64,000 nt of DNA, from assembly GCA_963705275.1 (NCBI GenBank), contig OY970063.1, positions 2,604,001 through 2,668,000 of the forward strand, in the 5' to 3' direction. Below, piece after piece: positions 8,234 through 18,207 of the stretch. The DNA comes from Fen-1135 sp963705275. GTDB taxonomy: Bacteria; Desulfobacterota; Syntrophia; Syntrophales; UBA2185. Position 1 is the first letter of the stretch; each line of letters begins with the position of its first letter. The position numbers and the translations under genes are program-made. Under the pieces are notes generated by a model. That model searched no databases and was not told where the DNA came from. It saw only the letters and a program-made list of their open reading frames with translations.

Positions 8234-9439
8234 ATGAAGATAGGCAATTTAGATACCGGCAGGATAGGCATTATCGGACCAGGCAGGCTCGGTACGTCTC
8301 TTGCGTATAAGTTCGGCAGGGATAATAAGAGAGTGACCCTCTATTATCATGATACCGATGTATGCCGTGCAATCAATAGCGATCACCTTAATCCGAAACA
8401 CCTTACCAAGGAGCTTGCGCGCAGACTCGGTGGCATGGATAACGTGCCCAGGCTATCCCCTTCGGTCCACGCAACGAATGATCTGGAGCGCGTCGTCGAC
8501 GACAACGATTTCATTTTTCTTACCATCACTATGAACAGGCTTCCGGAGTTTCTGGATTATCTGAAGCCACTGCTAGAGAAGAAAGCAGGAGACACGTGTC
8601 TGGTCTCGCCGATCAAGGGTCTCATTTCCGATGAGATCACGAAGGAACTGATTACGCCGTCGCAACTAATAAACAATAATCTGTTCAACTTGAAGGAAAA
8701 GTATGAGGTCGTGTGTATCGGCGGTCCCTTCTTTGATATGGATATCATGCTGGGAAATCCCGTCTGTGTGACTGTTGCCGGGAAGAAGAATGTGGCAAGA
8801 GTAATTAGGGATGATGTCGTTAAATTCAATCGAAGGGAGTTCACGTCCTATTATAATTTTGATATCGTCGGCGTCGAGGCATGCGGCGCTCTCAAAAACA
8901 TGGTTGCGAATATCATGGGGGTAGTGCATTCTCTGGATCTTGGCAATTCTATCCCCGGTACAATATTTGCCAGGTCCGGTGTGGAGATACGATCGCTGTC
9001 AAAATTGCTGGGCGGCGGTTTCCAGGCCTTTCACAGCCAGGCAGGTGTGGGAGATATGTATATAACCCTGTCATCCGTCGCGAGCAAGAATTACCGGTAC
9101 GGAAAATTCTATTACGAATTATATAGCGGGAATCCCATAGAAACGAATATCAAGGTGCTTGAGAAGATCGACGGCACACCGGAAGGGCCGAATACCATAA
9201 GAAACGTTAATAAATATCTGGAAAAGAAAAATATGTACAGCCCGCTTTTTCACTGTGCCTATAAGATATTTAATGAAGTGGGGCATAAGAAGGATATCAA
9301 GGAGCATATCATCCAGGCGTGCCAGTTCGACAAAAGGACGAGAGAGTATATCGGGCCCGTATCGAGGGTGCTTTACAAATTATTTCCAAACTCGTGGTAT
9401 CGAAGGCATAAAGGGTTGCTGTCGAACCTCGAAGTATAA
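8234..9439 (+). CDS. GpsA-like NAD(P)-dependent glycerol-3-phosphate dehydrogenase homologue
   Basis: 401 aa. The N-terminal Rossmann motif is IGPGRLGTSLA. The lysines that act in GpsA are present (SPIKG and GALKNMVANIMG), and GVGDMYITLSS..SKNYRYG corresponds to the GpsA GLGD...SRNRRFG block. It differs from typical GpsA by GGPFFD in place of SGPSFA and by a C-terminal extension of roughly 60-70 residues. It may reduce dihydroxyacetone phosphate for lipid synthesis or act on a related substrate. A consensus promoter lies upstream and a TrpB2-like gene 86 nt downstream. Confidence 0.75.
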   Translation: MKIGNLDTGRIGIIGPGRLGTSLAYKFGRDNKRVTLYYHDTDVCRAINSDHLNPKHLTKELARRLGGMDNVPRLSPSVHATNDLERVVDDNDFIFLTITMNRLPEFLDYLKPLLEKKAGDTCLVSPIKGLISDEITKELITPSQLINNNLFNLKEKYEVVCIGGPFFDMDIMLGNPVCVTVAGKKNVARVIRDDVVKFNRREFTSYYNFDIVGVEACGALKNMVANIMGVVHSLDLGNSIPGTIFARSGVEIRSLSKLLGGGFQAFHSQAGVGDMYITLSSVASKNYRYGKFYYELYSGNPIETNIKVLEKIDGTPEGPNTIRNVNKYLEKKNMYSPLFHCAYKIFNEVGHKKDIKEHIIQACQFDKRTREYIGPVSRVLYKLFPNSWYRRHKGLLSNLEV

Positions 9440-9525
9440 CCGGGAGTGCCGTACACTTTGATACTAAATGATGACGAGAGCAGGGCTGGACAAAGCTCTC
9501 AATAAATACCAAAGGAGAACATAAT

Positions 9526-10888
9526 ATGGAACAGGTCAAGGTAGTATTAAACGATAACGAGATACCGAAGCAATGGTACAACATTCAGGCTGACTTGCCG
9601 ACTCCCATGAAGCCACCCCTTCATCCGGGGACGGGAAAACCTGTTGGGCCGGACGATCTGTCCCCCGTCTTTCCCATGAATCTCATAGAACAGGAAGTCA
9701 GCCAACAACGCTGGATCGACATTCCTGAAGCCGTCCTGGAGAAATATCTTCTATGGCGACCGTCACCACTTTGCCGGGCCTTCAATTTTGAAAAGCTGCT
9801 GGGCGCTCCTGTCAAGATATACTACAAAAATGAAGGGATCAGCCCTGCCGGTTCCCATAAGCCGAATACCGCTGTTCCCCAGGCATATTATAACAAGATT
9901 TTCGGCATTAAGCGGCTTGCCACCGAAACCGGGGCCGGGCAGTGGGGAAGCGCACTGGCCATGGCATGCAAGATATTCGACCTCGAATGCAGGGTATACA
10001 TGGTGCGGGTCAGCTACGAGCAGAAGCCCTATCGTCGTATGATGATGAATACGTGGGGAGCAGAATGCATCCCCAGTCCCAGTACCATGACAAACGCGGG
10101 AAGGCAGGTGCTGGCGGAACATCCGGATTCGCCGGGCAGCCTTGGCATTGCCATCAGTGAAGCTGTTGAAGACGCCGTTACCCATCAGAACTCGCGCTAT
10201 TCCTTGGGGAGCGTGCTGAATCATGTCCTTATGCACCAGACCATCATAGGCCTGGAGGCGCAGAAGCAGATGGAAAAGATAGGCGTTTATCCCGATGTCG
10301 TGATAGGCTGTGCAGGTGGCGGCAGCAATTTTGCCGGCATAGCCCTTCCGTACGCAAGAGATAAGATTCATGGCAAGAAGGTGCCAGATCATCGCCGCGG
10401 AACCGACATCCTGCCCGACCATGACCAAAGGACCATTTGCTTACGACTTCGGTGACCTTGCCAAGATGACGCCGCTTCTTCCCATGTATACTTTGGGACA
10501 CGATTTTGTGCCGGCACCCATCCATGCGGGAGGATTGCGCTATCACGGCATGGCCCCCATTGTCAGTCATCTCGTCAATGAAAAGCTGATCGAGGCGAGG
10601 GCGTATAACCAACTGGAGACCTTCGACGCGGGCGTGAAATGGGCACGGACTGAATGCTTCATTCCGGCGCCGGAAACGAATCATGCCATTGCCGCTGTAG
10701 TGGATGAGGCCATGAAGGCAAAAGAAGAGGGCAAGGAGAAGGTCATACTCTTCGATTGGAGCGGCCACGGCCTGGTTGATCTTGCGTCCTATGACGCCTA
10801 TTTCTCAGGGAAGCTTGAGGCCTATGAACTGCCGGATGAGGAGATCCGGCGGGCATTGAAGGCGATAGAGGGATTACCGAAGCCATAG
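9526..10888 (+). pseudogene. TrpB2-type tryptophan synthase beta chain, frameshifted
   Basis: The first frame (9526 to about 10378) encodes the PLP half, with the cofactor lysine in AGSHKPNTA, ETGAGQWGSALA and the phosphate loop CAGGGSNFAG. Sense then continues in another frame, CQIIAAEPTSCPTMTKGPFAYDFGD to the stop at 10888. Removing one G at about 10380 (AAGAAGGTGCC) restores a ~453-residue protein. Several residues (HKPN, YDFGD) identify the TrpB2 branch, which condenses indole with serine and often lacks TrpA; no trpA is present. The ATG has an AAAGGAG site. Coding sense is intact on both sides, so a sequencing error or a recent mutation is likely. Confidence 0.85.
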
Positions 10889-10910
10889 ACAAATCAGTCT
10901 TGCATAAACA

Positions 10911-10960
10911 TAAGCCGTCAGGGGAAAAACAAGATTCCCCTTGACGGCTTATTTCTTTTT
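10911..10960 (+). terminator. Rho-independent terminator after the TrpB2-like gene
   Basis: Long stem TAAGCCGTCAGGGGAA (10911-10926) with TTCCCCTTGACGGCTTA (10935-10951), one bulged T, followed by TTTCTTTTT. Confidence 0.88.
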
Positions 10961-11014
10961 ATACATGGTATGAGACACGCTGAAATGGCATCATAAATGC
11001 AGTGAATTGATATC

Positions 11015-11284
11015 GTGGATAAATATGACCAATTAGAACTCCGGTGTTCACGGCTTGGGGGTGAAGTCAAATTCTCTTACTGCCGGAAGGAAGGCGGGGA
11101 TCTGCCCTGTCTTCGCATCATTACTTGCTGGTATCCTTTCTTCCCGGTTGAACAACATCTGAAGGAAACCATGGCAGCAGAGTCATGGAATGCCTTTGTC
11201 AGTCAGATGCCTAAAGACAAAATCACAACCCTTATCGAGCTTGTCGAGGCAGCGAGAAAGAGTTCACAAATCAAAGACGAGTGA
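11015..11284 (+). CDS. Small cysteine-containing protein upstream of rarA, unknown function
   Basis: 89 aa from a GTG start. Five cysteines are seen: LRCSRLGG, FSYCRKEGG, LPCLRIITCWYPFF and nearby; the spacing could suit a metal site or disulfides. No signal peptide. The C-terminal half (WNAFVSQMPKDKITTLIELVEAARKS) is predicted helical. Its stop overlaps the first possible start of rarA, so the two are probably cotranscribed. I do not recognise the family. Confidence 0.65.
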   Translation: MDKYDQLELRCSRLGGEVKFSYCRKEGGDLPCLRIITCWYPFFPVEQHLKETMAAESWNAFVSQMPKDKITTLIELVEAARKSSQIKDE

Positions 11285-11289
11285 CTATT

Positions 11290-12645
11290 ATGGATCTCTT
11301 TGATCAAAAAGATACCGACATCGACCTCAGTCCCTTGGCGGATAAGATGCGTCCCCGGACCCTTTCCGAGTTTGTGGGACAGTCGCATCTTTTGGGTGAA
11401 GGCAGCCTGCTTCGGCGCGCCATTGAAGAAGACAGGCTTTTCTCCATAATCTTCTGGGGCCCGCCCGGCTCCGGCAAGACCACACTGGCCCGCATCATTG
11501 CCAACGAGACAAAATCCCATTTTGTGAGTTTTTCTGCCGTACTATCGGGAGTCAAAGAGATCAGGACTGTTGTTGACGAGGCTCAATCTGAATGGCGTTA
11601 CCACCGCAAGAAAACGATCCTCTTCGTAGATGAGATCCATAGATTCAACAAGGCCCAGCAGGACGCCTTCTTGCCCCATGTCGAAAAGGGCCTTATTACG
11701 CTCATCGGTGCGACTACGGAAAATCCTTCCTTTGAAGTAATCTCGCCGCTCCTGTCCAGGACGCGGGTTATGTTACTGAAGCCTTATTCCGATAGTGAAC
11801 TGGGGGCTATTATCAAACGGGCTATACGTGACAAAGGAAAAGGTCTGGGAGACCTCTCTCTGGAGATAGAGCCTGATGCTGTTGACCATATCATCTGGTC
11901 AGCGGATGGGGACGCCCGCATGGCCTTAAACAGCCTTGAGGCAGCAGCGTCTCTCCTGCGGAAAGAGGAGATAGGTGCAAGAAGAATTACCCGTTCCGTA
12001 GTGGAGGAAGCCCTTCAGAAGAAGGCTTTGCAGTATGACAAAGGGGGTGAAGAGCACTATAATCTCATCTCGGCATTTCACAAAAGCCTTCGCGGAAGCG
12101 ACCCGGATGCCGCCCTCTACTGGCTGGGCCGCATGCTTGCCGCCGGCGAAGACCCGCTTTACATTGCCAGGCGCATGGTTAGATTTGCTTCAGAGGATGT
12201 TGGCAATGCGGATCCGGCGGCCCTGGAGATCTCGGTTTCGGCCATGCATGCATTTCATTTTATAGGTCTCCCTGAAGGTGAACTTGCCCTGGCGCAGGCC
12301 GCAGTTTACCTTGCTACTGCTCCCAAGAGCAATTCACTTTATGCCGCTTACGGCAAGGTCAAAGAGAGAATAAGTGAAACCGGAACTCTTGCCGTGCCTC
12401 TCCATATAAGGAATGCCCCGACACGTTTAATGAAAGACCTTGGCTATGGACAGGGCTATCGATATGCACATGACTTTGAGGATGCCTATGCGCCCCAGGA
12501 CTATCTCCCAGACAAGCTCACGGGAGAGGTTTATTACAGGCCTACGGCGAGGGGACATGAGAAGGTCATCAAAGACAGAATGGAGAAATGGCGAAGGCTG
12601 CGGGGATCGACACAAGAACAAGACAAAAAAAAAGGGGAGACTTGA
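11290..12645 (+). CDS. rarA: Replication-associated recombination protein A (RarA/MgsA AAA+ ATPase)
   Basis: About 451 aa. Walker A GPPGSGKTTLA, Walker B FVDEIHRFN, sensor 1 IGATTENPSFE and the arginine-finger region LLSRTRV are all present, followed by the tetramerisation domain (DPLYIARRMVRFASEDVG). RarA acts at stalled replication forks and ssDNA gaps. The ATG at 11290 (MDLFDQ) matches the usual start of the family; an in-frame GTG at 11281 overlaps the preceding gene. Confidence 0.93.
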   Translation: MDLFDQKDTDIDLSPLADKMRPRTLSEFVGQSHLLGEGSLLRRAIEEDRLFSIIFWGPPGSGKTTLARIIANETKSHFVSFSAVLSGVKEIRTVVDEAQSEWRYHRKKTILFVDEIHRFNKAQQDAFLPHVEKGLITLIGATTENPSFEVISPLLSRTRVMLLKPYSDSELGAIIKRAIRDKGKGLGDLSLEIEPDAVDHIIWSADGDARMALNSLEAAASLLRKEEIGARRITRSVVEEALQKKALQYDKGGEEHYNLISAFHKSLRGSDPDAALYWLGRMLAAGEDPLYIARRMVRFASEDVGNADPAALEISVSAMHAFHFIGLPEGELALAQAAVYLATAPKSNSLYAAYGKVKERISETGTLAVPLHIRNAPTRLMKDLGYGQGYRYAHDFEDAYAPQDYLPDKLTGEVYYRPTARGHEKVIKDRMEKWRRLRGSTQEQDKKKGET

Positions 12646-12654
12646 TGTCTCCCC
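12634..12654 (-). terminator. Hairpin at the end of rarA, terminator-like on the opposite strand
   Basis: GGGGAGAC (12634-12641) pairs with GTCTCCCC (12647-12654), spanning the rarA stop codon. On the plus strand a run of nine A precedes it and no T run follows, so it looks like an intrinsic terminator only when read on the minus strand. No minus-strand gene upstream would need it. Confidence 0.35.
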
Positions 12655-13158
12655 AAGGTCAGGAGGAGTGAAGGTGTTTACCTTCTTAGTTTTGGAGTTT
12701 ACTACCGGCCAATCATGCCCGTTATTAACCGATAATTAACTTTTGTAATGCTTTCAGAATGCATATGTTATGCCACAACCGGGCAATAATATGTAAGTTG
12801 CTTATATTACATGTTAATAGAATAATGTCTCAGGGAAATGGCATATCCGCCGGAGAAGGGCGAAGGGAAATAAATGTCGATACAGGAAGGCGAGTGATAT
12901 ATATACTTCCTGAAAAAACAAGCAGTTAGGAGATAAACATCAATTGTTCTTGTAATCGACATATTTGTCGGATTTTGTAATCATTCGATACTGTAATTCT
13001 TTCCGGGGTAATAAGTCGTTGACTTTTGGTACTGATGAAATATTATGGCTCGCACCGTCAAAGCCAGGACGGACGCTGCGTTCCTTCAGGAGAGACGAAT
13101 TAGTGGCAGTTTCACGCCAAAGGAAAATATAAACAATTATTTGCACAGGCATCTCTAG
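12646..13158. other. Intergenic region without recognised gene
   Basis: 513 nt between rarA and the histidine kinase gene. It contains short A+T-rich stretches and small hairpin possibilities, but no convincing coding frame, riboswitch class or consensus promoter. It presumably carries the promoter of the two-component operon. Confidence 0.5.
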
Positions 13159-14946
13159 ATGAAGACGCAGAATAAAATAATATGGCAAAACCGCCCTCCT
13201 GAGTATGGCAGGCGTTTTTTGCAGCCCATCGCCGTTGCCATTGTCTGCACCGTTTTTATCTCTCTCATTCTGATAATGGGGATCATGGACATCAGGCGAA
13301 GTGACAGGAGCCTCATGGGTTTCATGGAGAGCCAGGGTCTGGCCATAATCGGGGTTGTCGAGAGGCTTGCTCAGGAGAACCTCAACGCCCTGATTCAGGC
13401 ATATCAGAGGGATAGCGGCGGCACCTATGCTCCTCCTGTAGATGAGGCCTTATTGCCGCAGAAGTCAATGACTGCAGCCCTTGTTGATATGGGACGTGAA
13501 ATTGATAATCAATGGAAGGCGGATCACCTGAGCGATGAATATCTAAGAAAATTTGCTGAGGAGAAGGGTCTATGGTTTGTGGCCGTTTTGGATAGAAGAG
13601 GAAAGGTCGTCTACCGGAACAGGGCTCTCCATGCAGATCTTGTCGGTGGAGATGCGGACAGGGTTTTGGGAAGGGATGCAATCACCATCGATCTTTTCTC
13701 AAGGCTTGGTAAAGACAAGAAGATCGGGTTTGTAGCATTGCGGCGCACGGATGGCAGCGGGACAGTCATCATTGCTCTGGATCGCGACGGGCAAAGGTAT
13801 TGGGGCATTAAGGTATCCGTGGAAAAGGCCCTGGAAAGACTGGGACAGGGACAGGGTTTGGTCTACATTAAGATCATGGATCAGCGTGACATGATCCTGG
13901 GCAGTCTAGGGGAGATGCCTGACAAAGAGGAACAAGGCAAGATGCATGTCGATGAAATCCTCGCAGGCACAAGAAAGTTTGAAAGCCGGAAGATTGTTTC
14001 CCACGACAAGAAACTCCTGGAGATGGCCGCACCTATATACCTATTCGGCAAGGTGGCAGGAGTGGCGAGGCTTGGCCTTGATCGCGAGGGTACGGATGAG
14101 ATCCTCGCGGAGAATAAGCGTAATATGATTTTCTTTATGTCATCCGTTATTCTGATCACGCTCTTGGCGATGTGGATACTTTATCATAATCAGAACAGGC
14201 ATCTGGCAGGGATTGTTGAGATGGAAAGGCAGCTTGAGAAAGCCGAGAGGCTCTCTGCCCTTGGACAACTCGCGGCAGGCGTTGCTCACGAGATTCGTAA
14301 TCCTCTTAATGCCATAAGTATGGCTAGCCAGAGATTGAAGCGGGAATTTATGCCGGCCGATGAGGATAAGATCAGGGAGTTCCAAACGCTGGCTGGTGTT
14401 ATTCGTGATGAAATCAGGCGTCTGGATGGAATTATCGAGGAGTTTCTAACATTTTCAAAGAGCCGACGTTTGGAACTGCACGACTACCCTGTCGCCGAGG
14501 TTCTTCAGAAGATTGTCAATCTAATCCAGGAAGAGGCGAAATTAAAAGGAATCACTTTGGAAACCCGGTACAAAGGCAGCCATGCAATCATTCCTATGGA
14601 CGTGGATAAATTCCAGCAGGCAATTTTTAATTTCGTCAAGAATGCCATGGAATCTATTTCCGGTGAGGGGACCGTCAGCATAGTCGTTGATTCGAGCGGG
14701 AGGGACCGGGTCGTCATAAAGATTTCCGATAATGGGTGCGGCATGACCCCTGAAGAGATGGAACGCATTTTCAATCCTGAATATACAACTAAGGAAAAAG
14801 GTCTGGGGCTCGGGCTTCCACTTGCGCATGAGATCATTCGCGGCCATGGCGGAGAAATCCGTGTTTTGAGCCAGCCAGGTTCGGGGACGACTTTCGAGAT
14901 CTCACTGCCTGCGGGTAGAGCTGGAGAAAAGAGTGGCATGGTCTAG
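13159..14946 (+). CDS. Membrane sensor histidine kinase (NtrB/ZraS-like)
   Basis: 595 aa. Transmembrane helices lie at residues ~24-46 and ~323-343, enclosing a ~275-residue extracytoplasmic sensor. Then come the HisKA dimerisation helix with the phospho-acceptor histidine (GVAHEIRNPLNAISMA) and the ATPase domain: FNFVKNAMESI (N box), DNGCGMTPEE (G1), TTKEKGLGLGLPLA (F/G2). It is 12 nt upstream of an NtrC-family response regulator, its probable partner. The signal is unknown; ZraS and AtoS relatives sense metals or small acids. Confidence 0.9.
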   Translation: MKTQNKIIWQNRPPEYGRRFLQPIAVAIVCTVFISLILIMGIMDIRRSDRSLMGFMESQGLAIIGVVERLAQENLNALIQAYQRDSGGTYAPPVDEALLPQKSMTAALVDMGREIDNQWKADHLSDEYLRKFAEEKGLWFVAVLDRRGKVVYRNRALHADLVGGDADRVLGRDAITIDLFSRLGKDKKIGFVALRRTDGSGTVIIALDRDGQRYWGIKVSVEKALERLGQGQGLVYIKIMDQRDMILGSLGEMPDKEEQGKMHVDEILAGTRKFESRKIVSHDKKLLEMAAPIYLFGKVAGVARLGLDREGTDEILAENKRNMIFFMSSVILITLLAMWILYHNQNRHLAGIVEMERQLEKAERLSALGQLAAGVAHEIRNPLNAISMASQRLKREFMPADEDKIREFQTLAGVIRDEIRRLDGIIEEFLTFSKSRRLELHDYPVAEVLQKIVNLIQEEAKLKGITLETRYKGSHAIIPMDVDKFQQAIFNFVKNAMESISGEGTVSIVVDSSGRDRVVIKISDNGCGMTPEEMERIFNPEYTTKEKGLGLGLPLAHEIIRGHGGEIRVLSQPGSGTTFEISLPAGRAGEKSGMV

Positions 14947-14958
14947 AGGAATTCAGGC

Positions 14959-16324
14959 ATGAAGAAGTTAAATATACTCGTAGTCGAGGACGGCCAGTCT
15001 CAACGTGAGATGCTCCGGGATTTTCTTGCTAGAGAAGGACATGCAGTGGCGGAGGCTGAGAATGGAGACACTGCCATCCAATCCGTTTTAAGGGGTCATT
15101 TTGATATGATCCTCCTGGATTACAAGATGCCGGGCATGGACGGTATGCAGGTGCTCAAAGAAGTCAAGAAAATCAATCCGGAAATCGACGTGATTATCAT
15201 TACTGCATACGGAACGATAGAAACTGCAGTCGAGGCTATGAAGGCAGGCGCCATAGATTACATTACAAAACCTGTTGAATTTGACGAGCTTCTTATCCAT
15301 GTGGATCGAGTATCAGAGCGGCGCACCCTGATTAGGGAAAATGAGATTCTCCGTCAGGAACTTAAGGAGAAGGGCGTTACGATGGATAAGATCATCTATC
15401 AGGGCCCGAAAATGAATGTCCTGATCAACATGGCAAACCGGATCGCTGTGAGCCGCGCCACTGTTCTTATCAAAGGAGAAAGCGGCACGGGCAAGGAATT
15501 GCTGGCCAGGTTGATACACAATCTCAGCCCCCGTTCTGCAAAATTGATCAGTGTGGTAAACTGCAGCGCACTTCCGGAAAGCCTCCTGGAAAGTGAGCTG
15601 TTCGGTCATGAAAAGGGGGCCTTCACCGGTGCGACAGCGAGAAGGATCGGCAGATTTGAAGAAGCCGACGGGGGAACTCTGTTTTTGGACGAAATTGGTG
15701 ATATTTCCGCTTCCGTCCAGGTTAAAGCTCCTTCGCTTCCTTCAGGAACGCGAATTTCAGCGTGTAGGCGGCAATCAGACCATCCACTCCGATGTAAGGA
15801 TTATCAGTGCAACCAATCGCGACTTGGAATCAAAGGTCAAAGAAGGCACGTTCAGGGAAGACCTTTTTTACAGACTGAACGTAGTTGTAATGGAGATCCC
15901 TCCTTTGAGAGAAAGAAAGGAAGACGTGCCCCTGCTCATCGATCACTTCCTGAAACGCTTTGCCGCGGAGAATGGCAGGAACGTGACAGGCATAACGAGC
16001 GAGGCCAGGGACCTGCTTTTGAAATACGATTATCCCGGCAACGTCCGGGAACTGGAGAATATCATCGAACGGGCTGTTGTGATATCGAGAAATTCCGTCA
16101 TCTCCATAGATGATCTTCCTTTTGACGAAGAGAGGATCTACCCGGAATACACAGGGAAAAAAGGAGAGGGATTGCTACGGGGATCGATTGAAGAAATGGA
16201 ACGGAGATTGATTCTCGATGCCATGGAGAAGTCAGGTGATCATCAGACAAAGGCCGCTGAAATCCTTGGCATCAGCGAGCGCATGCTGCGATACAAACTT
16301 AAGAAATACGGCCTAAAAGAATGA
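14959..16324 (+). pseudogene. NtrC-family sigma54 response regulator, frameshifted in the AAA+ domain
   Basis: The first frame encodes the receiver (phospho-acceptor D in ILLDYKMPGMDG, K in DYITKP) and the AAA+ Walker A GESGTGKE, the sigma54 loop ELFGHEKGAFTGA and FLDEIGD. At about 15727 (GTTAAAGCTCC) the sense shifts: ...VQVK continues as LLRFLQEREFQRVGG in another frame. That frame includes ATNRDL, FREDLFYRLNVV, YPGNVRELENI and a Fis-type HTH (TKAAEILGISERMLRYKL). Removing one G gives a normal protein of about 454 residues. It should activate sigma54 promoters when phosphorylated by the upstream kinase. Confidence 0.88.
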
Positions 16325-16474
16325 CAATTTCAAGAAGTCATCCGCCCGTCATAGAGGAACGCGAAATACCGCGGCAATCTTTCTAATATTGTGAGATAGG
16401 GATGTTGCGCAGCATTTATCCTCAGCATACGCGCCAGATTCGCAGCTACTTCTTCTTGAATCTTCAGGAAGTCT

Positions 16475-17143
16475 TCAAAGAGTATATTTCACTAGAGCTT
16501 GTCTTAATCCGCGTTTGATATGGGCGTATGTCATGCGATCTTTCCTAGCCAGCGACATTGCCAGCTCCATTGCCTTATCATAAAGTGTATCCTCGGGGTA
16601 CACAGCCGAGACAATCTTCATGGTCAGCGCCTCCTTACCCCCGACACGTTTTCCTGTGAGCAGGAGTTCATTCAGGGCGTAGTGGTCAGGCAGCAATCGA
16701 AGGATCTCATACATGAACGGGCTGAAGAGAATCTTGATGTCCACTTCGGGAAAGCAAAAGAATCCCTTGTCTTCTCTCATTAGACGGAAATCCAGTGTTG
16801 TGGCGAGAATGGCACCGCCTGCATAGACATGTCCGGTTAGACACCCAACCGTAGGCATGGGGAGCAGGGCGAATCTTAAAAATAATTCGTCAAGAAGCTC
16901 TACGAATTTTGGGAAATAGTCGTGCGGCTGCTTAAGGAGCCATTCCAGATTGATACCATTACACCAGAATTTCGGATCGCTACTCGTCAGGATTAAGGCG
17001 GAGTTTTCTGCGGAGGCTTCGAGTTCATCCAATATGTCTTGATATTCGCCAACCACATCTTCAGTAAGGGTATTAGCATTAGCACCGTTGATCAGGGTAA
17101 GTACATAAACGGTACCTTGTTTCGTTAATTCCATAGTAGGCAT
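16475..17143 (-). CDS. Enoyl-CoA hydratase/isomerase (crotonase) family protein
   Basis: 222 aa as read, shorter than the usual ~260. The crotonase core is visible: NGINLEWLL (oxyanion-hole region) and GHVYAGGAILATTLDFRLM. The frame stops at 16475 after VKYTL, but the next frame continues without break as FEDFLKIQEEVAANLARML...FLYDGRMTS to a TGA at 16330-16332. One base off near 16476-16480 would give ~271 residues. It is the last gene of the por operon region, 172 nt after porB. A role in acyl-CoA metabolism is likely; the substrate is unknown. Confidence 0.75.
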   Translation of the reverse strand: MPTMELTKQGTVYVLTLINGANANTLTEDVVGEYQDILDELEASAENSALILTSSDPKFWCNGINLEWLLKQPHDYFPKFVELLDELFLRFALLPMPTVGCLTGHVYAGGAILATTLDFRLMREDKGFFCFPEVDIKILFSPFMYEILRLLPDHYALNELLLTGKRVGGKEALTMKIVSAVYPEDTLYDKAMELAMSLARKDRMTYAHIKRGLRQALVKYTL

Positions 17144-17315
17144 ACATCAGTTCCTTTGTAAGTTCTCGTGACTGTCATCTCCCGTGTCTATTTTTTAAAG
17201 GCGCCTGTCCTTTAATCATTAAGTCTGTATTCTGATCCTTATGTTTATGAGCAACCCCGTGGAAGACTTAATCAGTAAGATGTCACGTTTTGTTTATATT
17301 CTTAATTTGTTCAGA

Positions 17316-18197
17316 TCAGAGCCGTTCGCCGGCCTTGCGAAGTAGTAGTTCCCAGTCTTCACTCACCATTTCCTGAATCTGATCCAGGTCTCTGTCCGTA
17401 AGATACCTGAACCGTCCCTGGAGCTTGAAATACTCCCTCACGAGGTATTCCTTAGGTTTGTAGTTGATGATGTATTTGATGCCCTCTTCTACTTCATAAA
17501 GAGGGAAGATATTCGTTTGCACCGCCATGCGGGCAATTTTGACGGACATCTCCGAGGGGATGCGCCATCCTGTGGGACAGCTTGCATAGATATGGATGAA
17601 CCTGGAGCCCTTTAGTCCCTTAGCTTTCTGAACCTTGCGGACGAGATCCTCAGGGAAAGCGATATTTGCCGTAGCGGCATATGGAATACGGTGGGCAACC
17701 AACGCCTCAACGATATTCTTTTTCCGCATTTTTTTCCAATCCTGACCGGGCGTGGTTGTCGTCCAGGCACCGTAAGGTGTTGACGAGCTTCGCTGCACGC
17801 CCGTGTTCATGTATGCCTCATTGTCGTAGCATACATAGATGAAGTCCTCGTTCCTCTCCACAGCGCCGCTTAGGGCCTGAAAACCGATATCGAAAGTACC
17901 GCCGTCACCCGCCCAGGTAACGACGGTGGTCTCCGAATCCCCTTTCATATCTAGTGCGGCCCGGACACCGCTTGCGACGGCCCCACCGGTTTCGAAAGCG
18001 GAGTGAATGACAGGAACCTTCAGGGTTGACTGCGGATAAGGGCCGGCGATGATGGACCAACAGCATGCTGGCAGCACAACTATTGTCTTGTCCCCGAGGG
18101 CCTTCAGCGTGAACCGCATGGCGATGGCCGCACCGCATCCGGGGCAGCCGACGTGTCCTGAGTACATGTACTCATTATCTTTTGTATCTAATTGCAT
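17316..18197 (-). CDS. porB: 2-oxoacid:ferredoxin oxidoreductase beta subunit (PorB-like)
   Basis: 293 aa. The N-terminal GCPGCGAAIAMRF and the thiamine pyrophosphate motif GDGGTFDIGFQAL...NEAYMNTG are those of the pyruvate/2-oxoisovalerate:ferredoxin oxidoreductase beta chain, which holds TPP. It is 10 nt downstream of porA in the order porG-porD-porA-porB. It is intact, unlike the three genes before it. Pyruvate is the most likely substrate but a branched 2-oxoacid cannot be excluded. Confidence 0.9.
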   Translation of the reverse strand: MQLDTKDNEYMYSGHVGCPGCGAAIAMRFTLKALGDKTIVVLPACCWSIIAGPYPQSTLKVPVIHSAFETGGAVASGVRAALDMKGDSETTVVTWAGDGGTFDIGFQALSGAVERNEDFIYVCYDNEAYMNTGVQRSSSTPYGAWTTTTPGQDWKKMRKKNIVEALVAHRIPYAATANIAFPEDLVRKVQKAKGLKGSRFIHIYASCPTGWRIPSEMSVKIARMAVQTNIFPLYEVEEGIKYIINYKPKEYLVREYFKLQGRFRYLTDRDLDQIQEMVSEDWELLLRKAGERL

Positions 18198-18207
18198 GAA
18201 TCACTCC

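Noticed and set aside
12634..12654. Plus-strand terminator for rarA
   Set aside because: The T run is on the wrong side; the A run precedes the hairpin on the plus strand.
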